64,000 bases of DNA, from NCBI GenBank assembly GCA_021464415.1, contig CM038467.1, forward strand, positions 50,387,309 through 50,451,308. Reading direction: 5' to 3'. The first letter of the stretch is position 1. Every line of letters begins with the position of its first letter. The DNA comes from Lonicera japonica (lineage: Eukaryota > Streptophyta > Magnoliopsida > Dipsacales > Caprifoliaceae). The notes under the pieces are model-generated. The model worked only from the letters and a program-made list of their open reading frames with translations, was not told where the DNA came from and ran no database searches. The position numbers and the translations under genes were made by a program. Shown piece by piece: positions 58,522 through 64,000 of the stretch.

Positions 58522-59480
58522 TTGTATGCCTTAGACATTTTCCCTTTTTTTTATTGTTTTTTCTTTTGCCCGAACTATAAATGGCCTATGATTGTCCGTG
58601 CTAAATGGACATTTTCCCATTTTTTTTTCTTTTTTTTCTTTTTATTTTAGATTTTCTTTGAATACTTTTTTAAGTTGCATATCATTTTTACCGTAAGTTA
58701 CATAGTAATAAAAAAAATATATGGTTAAAATTTAATATAATTTTTAAATGGTTTGTTTTATATTATGTTATTGATGATATTAAAATTTTTTTAATTAAAA
58801 AAATAAAAGATCATGTTAACGTGTGTCTTAAGAATATATATTAAATACTTATTTTTAGAAAAAATAAACTCTCAACATATATTAAATATGATACAGATTC
58901 TCATACATTTTTTTTTAATAATAACTTTAATATGTAATATAAATATACACATTATCATTTTTCCTAAATAATATCTAACTTTGCTAGTAGGCAATTATTG
59001 CACTACACTTTATTCTTTAATATTCTAATCTTAATTTAGTGCATATATACCAAGTCTCTTAACATTTATTCGGAACATAAATAGAATCAAATTCCACTCT
59101 AGAACAGGAGAATCAAATTCCACTCTCTTTATGTCTCATCTTAGAACAGGAGCGGGGCAGAGTTGACCAAAACTTTACTAATTCCAGCGAGTCCACTGTA
59201 ATAATTGAACCACCAAATTGCCAGGAAAAACCTTGAATTCAGTTATTCTATGATTACTTCAAATTCTTTCTTCTTCTTCTTCACCTTGAATCCTCCGAAA
59301 AATCTCAAGTCAAATGTCTGTTGAATATTTCGGATTTCCAATATCTATGCTGTGAAGAAGGTACCACATATATTTTTCTTCTCTATCTTAATTTGTGTTT
59401 CTTTTGGTTTTTCTCTCACTCGTGTTAGTTTAGTTCCCCATTTAGATTTCTTCTGTTTGAGCACAAATCGTACTTTTCAG

Positions 59481-59812
59481 TGTGACTTAAACTATGCACC
59501 AGGATAAACTCGATGATGCATGTGCAATTTGGATATGTCTAATTTAAACCGGAAATGATATAAAATTAGTAAGGTGGTACTAAAGTGTAAGTTTAATATG
59601 CTTAAGCTCAACATCTAATATTCAAGCATGCAGTGATAAAAATATGCAATCCAAATAAAATTTGATACAATTTCGCCTGAGTTGATTTATTTATCATGGA
59701 GATCATCTCCATCAACTTTATCAAAAATTTAATAATTTACCCACTTAAAAATGAAAGTCCATTCTTTAATTAAAACGAGACAACTTTTCTAGAGTTTGGC
59801 TATATATATATA
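59481..59812. other. Non-coding sequence right of the duplication
   Basis: No gene or element end is recognised before the Helitron-like terminus. Confidence 0.4.
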
Positions 59813-59840
59813 CTAGTCAATGCCCGTGCCTACGGCACGA
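59813..59840 (-). mobile_element. Helitron-like 3' terminus
   Basis: On the minus strand the sequence reads CGTGCCGTAGGCACG (a hairpin with a 6-bp stem, 59825-59839), then a short spacer and CTAG followed by T at 59812. A hairpin about 10 bases before a CTRR end inserted at A|T is the hallmark of Helitrons. The element would extend to the right. Its 5' TC end was not located. Confidence 0.5.
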
Positions 59841-60769
59841 TTCAATTGTGTCTATATATAATTGGTCACACTATCTAAAATTATATTTATTACTACTTTT
59901 TATTTTTATATCTATAATTACTCACAATTTTAATTTTTTTTTATCTCATATTAATACTTCTTATTCCAATTTTGTTATTTTTCAAAGTAAATAATTTTAA
60001 CATTATCCTAAAAAATTAGTAGTACACTTTTAATTTGAATAAGAGGAATTAAATTTTTCCATACGGCACTAATTTTAATCTATAATCTTAACCAAATTTT
60101 AAAAGTATAATTGTATGCCTATTATTTAAATAGTGGTAGAGTAAATTAAATCTGACTAATTGCACTTCCGTTATAATTAAGGATGAGAATTGGCCTAATT
60201 CTACGGGTTTTCGACTAAGCAAACCCTAATATAGGGCGGACTCTTTCTTTTTTATTTTATAATCTAAAAAAGTATGGGTACTAAATGGCTTAAGTTCAAG
60301 TTCACCTAAATTTTATCCATTTGTCTCAACTCTACTAAAATATAACATTTTTTCTTTAAAACCCTTATGATACAATCTAATTACAACTGATAAGAAGGAA
60401 AATAGTGAGTTGAGATTTATGCGTATAGTATAGTAAACTGGGTAGATTTTTTTTAAAATAAATATACTTTTAGCCAAATTTAGTTTTAATCATATTTTTA
60501 GATATATCGAATTCGAATTTGGTAAAACCCTAAACTCAACTATTGATCCCCTAAAGTTAATTCCAACACAATCCATTTATATATTTCCATTAATACCTTT
60601 TGGATTTTTCAAATTTAGAAATTAATAATCACATATTAAATAAACGTATGCCAAGACAATAATTAAGTAAGTTTAAATTAATATATTTACATTTAGATAA
60701 GTTTAAATTGATATGTTTATATTTAGATCAACATAATATTTTAAAATTATAATTAGTTTTCACAGAAAA
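59841..60769. other. A/T-rich sequence, probably Helitron interior
   Basis: No coding sequence is seen. The stretch could belong to the non-autonomous Helitron whose end is at 59813, but this is inference. Confidence 0.35.
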
Positions 60770-61152
60770 TGTAATCATTCGGGTTATCCCATAAAATTGC
60801 TAACTTAAGTTATAAATTAGGTTTATTGCACCCACATTTATATCAACCAATTACACTACCGATGTGGGATATTTTAGGTCCTCACAATCTCCGCCCGTTA
60901 AATCCCTAATGTTCAAGTCGGGGTTACACGCAAAAGCTTGTCGTTAGCCGCACAACCCCGACCCACAATATCAGCACTTCACGTGATAGTGGTCCTGGGT
61001 CCACTCTGATACCATATGTAATCACCCGAGTTCTTCCCCAAAATGGCTAGCCTAAGTTGTGATTTAAGGTCATTGTTCACACATATATTCCAAAGATTTT
61101 TTCCTTATACTATCGATGTGGGTTATTTTTTGGTCGTTACAATCTCCCCTTA
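60770..61152 (-). mobile_element. TRIM retrotransposon with ~120-bp LTRs
   Basis: LTR 1 is 60770-60886 (TGTAATCATTCGGG to GGTCCTCACA) and LTR 2 is 61017-61141 (TGTAATCACCCGAG to GGTCGTTACA). They share CTTAAGTT/CCTAAGTT and GATGTGGG. The 130-bp interior has, on the minus strand, TGGTATCAGAGTGGAC (primer-binding site, next to LTR 2) and GGGCGGAGAT (polypurine tract, next to LTR 1). A second polypurine-like AGGGGAGAT sits beyond LTR 2, suggesting a former tandem LTR-interior-LTR-interior array. Confidence 0.75.
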
Positions 61153-61841
61153 GTTAAGGATCCTGAGAAGTATAAAAGATTGTTTGGGGAGCTGAATTAT
61201 CTCACAGTGACTCCTCCTGATATTTCGTTATCTGTTAGTTTTATGAGTCAATTTATGTCATCCCCAATAGTTCATCATTAGGAAGCCTTTAAGCAAATTT
61301 TGTGTTACTTGAAAGCAGCACTTGGTCATGGTATTCTATTTGCAAACCATGGACATGCTCATATTGAATGTTTTTCCGACGCAGATTGGGCAGGTTCAAA
61401 AGTGGATAGAAGGTCCAAATTAGGCTATTGTGTCTTTGTTAGAGAAAATTTAGTCTTATAAAAGAGTAAGAAGCAGAATGTTGTGTTACAATCAAGTGCA
61501 TAATAAGAATATTGGGCTTTGGCTCAGTTTGTATGTGAAATAATGTGGATATATTAGTTGTTGACTGAAGTTGGCCTTAAACTTCAGTGCCAACAAAATT
61601 ATGGTGTGATAACCAAGTTGCTCTTCATATTGCATATAATCTCGTATTCTATGAATGAATCAAATATATTGAAATTGATTGTCATTTCGTTCATGGAAAA
61701 ATATAAGAATGTTTGATTTCCATAGGATAAGTGAAGACCAGAGAGCAATTGGGAGATTTTTTCACGATGGCCCTAAATGGAATTCGAGTTGATTATCTTT
61801 GTAACGAGTTGGGCATGACTAATATTTATGCTCCAGCTTGA
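61153..61841 (+). pseudogene. 3' end of a copia pol (reverse transcriptase / RNase H)
   Basis: Segments, with stops and a frame change between: DPEKYKRLFGELNYLTVTPP, FMSQFMSSP, EAFKQILCYLKAALGHGILF, IECFSDADWAGSKVDRRSKL, KSKKQNVVLQSSA, TKLWCDNQVALHIA, then GDFFTMALNGIRVDYL and YAPA followed by a stop. SDADWAGS and the CDN motif are RNase H landmarks of copia elements. It is followed by a polypurine tract (GAGGGGGAG) and an LTR start. At least five in-frame stops show that it is dead. Confidence 0.85.
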
Positions 61842-61991
61842 GGGGGAGTGTTATAGGCCCTAAATAGGCCGTAAATATCTAGGTTATTTAGTATGGAAAG
61901 CTAAATTTTATGGATTCTAATTTTGTAGAGTTTTCTTATTTATGTGTACATGATTGCATATATAACGCTTGTTATCTTCTCATTCATAATA

Positions 61992-63083
61992 GAGTAAATG
62001 ATCCATTTGCACCCCGAACTTTTTACCCGGTTTCAAGTTACACCCTAAATTTCAATTTGTTCCACCTTACGCTCTAAACTTCAAAAAGTGGTTTTCAATG
62101 CCCATTCCGTTAATATTCCATCCATTTTCTAATGAAAAATGCAAAAGAAGGGGCATAAGAGTAAAATTTCTTCTTATCCTCCTCCTCCTTCTGAGAATGA
62201 TAAGAAGAAGAACTTTATAGCTGTGAAATTCAGGGGACTAGAGTGTGCAGCCCTGCTACAGGTATCGGTGTCGATGATGATTCGGTCGTCGGCGAACTGG
62301 GAAACAAATAAGGTGAGGAAGAAAAAGTAGAGGAGTACGAAGAACAAGATATCCAATCAAGATTTGGATTCCGGTTATTCTTCATGTGGGTGTTTGTTTT
62401 TTCATGTTTATATGGTTAATTTGGTATTTTGTATGATGTTGAGCATGCGAAATTTGAGAAGGTCCAGATTTATTGAGGATTTTTTTTGGTATGCAGCTTG
62501 ATTCCCACCATTCAATTATATATCCACCATTCAAAAGCCAATTTAATCCCTATTCAAACCCCTCCATTCTTCTTCAATTCTTTTTCTCGAATTGCTCTTT
62601 GTTTCATTCTCTGTTCTTCAATCATGGTTGTTGTAGTTAGTGAGAGAGCAACAATTGCAGACCACATTGGGTAGATGAAATTGAACAAAAATCATTAAAA
62701 ATAAAAAGAAAAATTACGAAGAAGAAGAATTAAAAGAAGAACTACGAAGAAAAAAGAAGAAGAGGAGGAGGAGGAAGAGGAGAGCAACAATTGCAGACCA
62801 CATTGGGTAGACGAAATTGAAGAAAAATCATTAAAAAGAAGAAGAAGAAGAAGAAGAAGAAGAAGAATTAAAAGAAGAACTACGAAGAAAAAAGAGGAGG
62901 AGGAGGAAGAGGATCCCTTATGCCCCTCATTTTGCATTTTCCGTTAAAAAATGAATGGAATGTTAACGGAGTGGCATTTAAAACCACTTTTTGAAGTTTG
63001 GAGTATAAGGTGGAACAAATTGAAGTTTGGGGTGCAACTTGAAACCGAGTACAAAGTTCGGGGTGTAAATGGGTCATTTTCTC
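61992..63083. mobile_element. Non-autonomous MULE, 1092 bp
   Basis: Terminal inverted repeats of about 170 bp: left GAGTAAATGATCCATTTGCA, right (other strand) GAGAAAATGACCCATTTACA. They continue through CCGAACTTT, CACCCTAAATTTCAATTTG and the complement of GGAATGTTAACGGA. The flank TTCATAATA is perfect on both sides (61983-61991 and 63084-63092), a 9-bp Mutator-type duplication. The interior has GAA-rich low complexity and a direct repeat of AGAGCAACAATTGCAGACCA (62644 and 62783). No transposase is present. Confidence 0.9.
62139..62330 (+). other. 63-codon open frame inside the MULE
   Basis: It begins MQKKGHKSKISSYPPPPSEN within the left terminal repeat and runs through KKNFIAVKFRGLECAALLQV. 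Base composition is higher in GC between about 62230 and 62300 than in the flanks. It may be a captured host fragment (Pack-MULE style) or chance. No domain is recognised, and a low-complexity open frame also exists on the other strand. Confidence 0.2.
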
Positions 63084-63160
63084 TTCATAATACAACAAAT
63101 ACAATTTCTCTCTATCTTTGTCCCTTAAATGTTACGGATTGAATTCCCTAGTTCTACATT

Positions 63161-64000
63161 TAGGCAATTTCATGTTTTACATGGAATGACAATATGAGTT
63201 TTCATGAATTATCATATTCGTCAACATTGTGGTCCGGCGGTAAAACATATTACATTTTTTTTTTGTTTTGACAAGAGATTACTATTGTTAAAATTTTACA
63301 ATCAAACACAAAGAAAATAAAAATCATATATTGCCTAATTATTAATTTTCTAATTCACAATTTGAGGGGCAACCATTGGGCCCTAAGTGTATCATTACTT
63401 CAAATCAGTGTTTTAAATAGTGATAGCATAGTGCGTAGCGTTTTGGTTCCAACATAGCGTAGCGCAAATAAATAGCGTAATAGTGTAAGCTATTCGGGAT
63501 ATAAATAACGTTATAATTAAAAAAATAAAAAATAATATTATATTAAAAAATATTAGTAAATTACACATATTTACTATTTATATAATATATATTTATTATT
63601 ATTTATTTATCTTATTTATAATAAGATGATATTAACTTACAAATAAATAAAATATGCAAAAGCCTTTACAATGATAAAAATATGTTAGGAAAGGGTAAAT
63701 ATCGTAAATGTTTCATATGGCTAAGGGCACACAAGTCATTTTAACATTTACAAAATCCTAAATATAAAATATCTCGCAAGTCTCTCTATTTCATTTTGCA
63801 GCCACTGTCGTCTCTCTCAATCTCATTTCTTCTTCTCCTTCTTTCTTCTCCTTCATTACCACTCGTTTCTTTCCTGATTTGAGAAAGAACAAGGAGGAGA
63901 AAAAAATCGAGTTAAGGCTTTGCTAACTTGTTTTACTTATTTGACCTAGTTTCCCACTTTCCCAAATAGCGTTCGTTTTTTGCAAAAAGCGTAAATAGCA
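63161..64000. other. Right edge; AGCGTA-rich repeat near both ends
   Basis: No gene. Near 63415-63520 the motif (A/T)AGCGTA/TAGCGTAGCGCAAATA recurs, and the last bases of the window (AATAGCGTTCG..., AAGCGTAAATAGCA) carry it again. This suggests a hAT-like element from about 63412 that continues past the window. A C/T-rich stretch (63770-63880) resembles a plant 5' leader, but no coding exon follows inside the window. Confidence 0.3.

Larger units (their letters stand above)
51640..59480 (+). repeat. Tandem segmental duplication, copy B
   Basis: It begins inside family 1 (AAATTAAATTAAATAAAGCA) at the place where copy A has AAATTAAATAAAGCAAAGCA (35353). It carries family-1 sequence to about 52660, the right end of the solo LTR to GGGGCGTCACA (53108), gag relic, truncated copia LTR, the unfilled MULE site, a solo LTR at 57103-58521, and the leader-like block. 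It is not an independent set of insertions, because shared elements have the same boundaries and flanks as in copy A. Confidence 0.85.
61849..63160 (+). repeat. 3' LTR of the copia relic, split by a MULE
   Basis: It starts TGTTATAGGCCC right after the polypurine tract. It is interrupted at 61992 by the 1092-bp element and resumes at 63084 (TTCATAATACAAC). The right limit is uncertain: a TCTACA near 63153-63158 could be the end. No second LTR is in the window. Confidence 0.55.

Noticed and set aside
62695..62937. Minus-strand frame of Ser/Phe/Leu repeats, considered as a membrane protein
   Set aside because: It is the complement of GAA microsatellite DNA. The hydrophobic look is a low-complexity artefact.

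Overview
This is AT-rich nuclear DNA of a flowering plant, probably a dicot. Evidence: a spliced TIR-type disease-resistance gene, a plant-specific DUF569 gene, and many plant transposon families (copia, gypsy, Cassandra and TRIM elements, MULEs, hAT, Tourist-like MITEs, CACTA, a Helitron end). No bacterial, organellar or viral gene organisation is visible. Only the first 7.4 kb holds host genes; the other ~56 kb is layered transposon DNA, mostly decayed.

Region 1 (1-7.4 kb). A two-exon gene encodes a 714-aa protein in which a TIR domain runs directly into a leucine-rich repeat block of the type found in CC-NBS-LRR proteins. There is no NB-ARC domain between them. The glutamate that is catalytic in plant TIR NADases is glutamine here. 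Next to it is a DUF569 (actin-crosslinking-like) gene, cut in two by a 1.48-kb hAT-like element whose 8-bp target duplication is still perfect.

Region 2 (7.4-29.9 kb). No intact genes. It holds an LTR fragment, MITEs, two inverted copies of one ~1.4-kb repeat (called family 1 here; one copy is split by a 2.7-kb DNA transposon), a gypsy pol fragment, three direct copies of an A/T-rich repeat, a CACTA-like end, a ~4-kb non-autonomous LTR retrotransposon with an internal ~116-bp tandem array, and a worn MULE-like element.

Region 3 (29.9-59.5 kb). A copia-type element (29922-40398, minus strand, 5-bp target duplication CTTTG) carries a 4.8-kb solo LTR, which itself carries a family-1 copy. Its right part and the DNA beyond form a direct tandem segmental duplication: copy A about 35350-51455, copy B about 51640-59480. 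Copy A gained a complete 4.05-kb MULE, a solo LTR and a Tourist-like MITE; copy B keeps the matching unfilled sites. A Cassandra insertion lies in copy A only. The MULE has 207-bp terminal inverted repeats, a broken MuDR-type transposase and, on the opposite strand, a GRF-zinc-finger membrane-protein gene. This is a convergent two-gene layout.

Region 4 (59.5-64 kb). A Helitron-like 3' end, a tiny TRIM element, the 3' end of a decayed copia pol with its LTR, and a 1.1-kb non-autonomous MULE inserted in that LTR with a perfect 9-bp target duplication.

All comparisons were made by eye. Repeat boundaries given as 'about' are uncertain by tens of bases, and family assignments rest on motif recognition rather than database searches.
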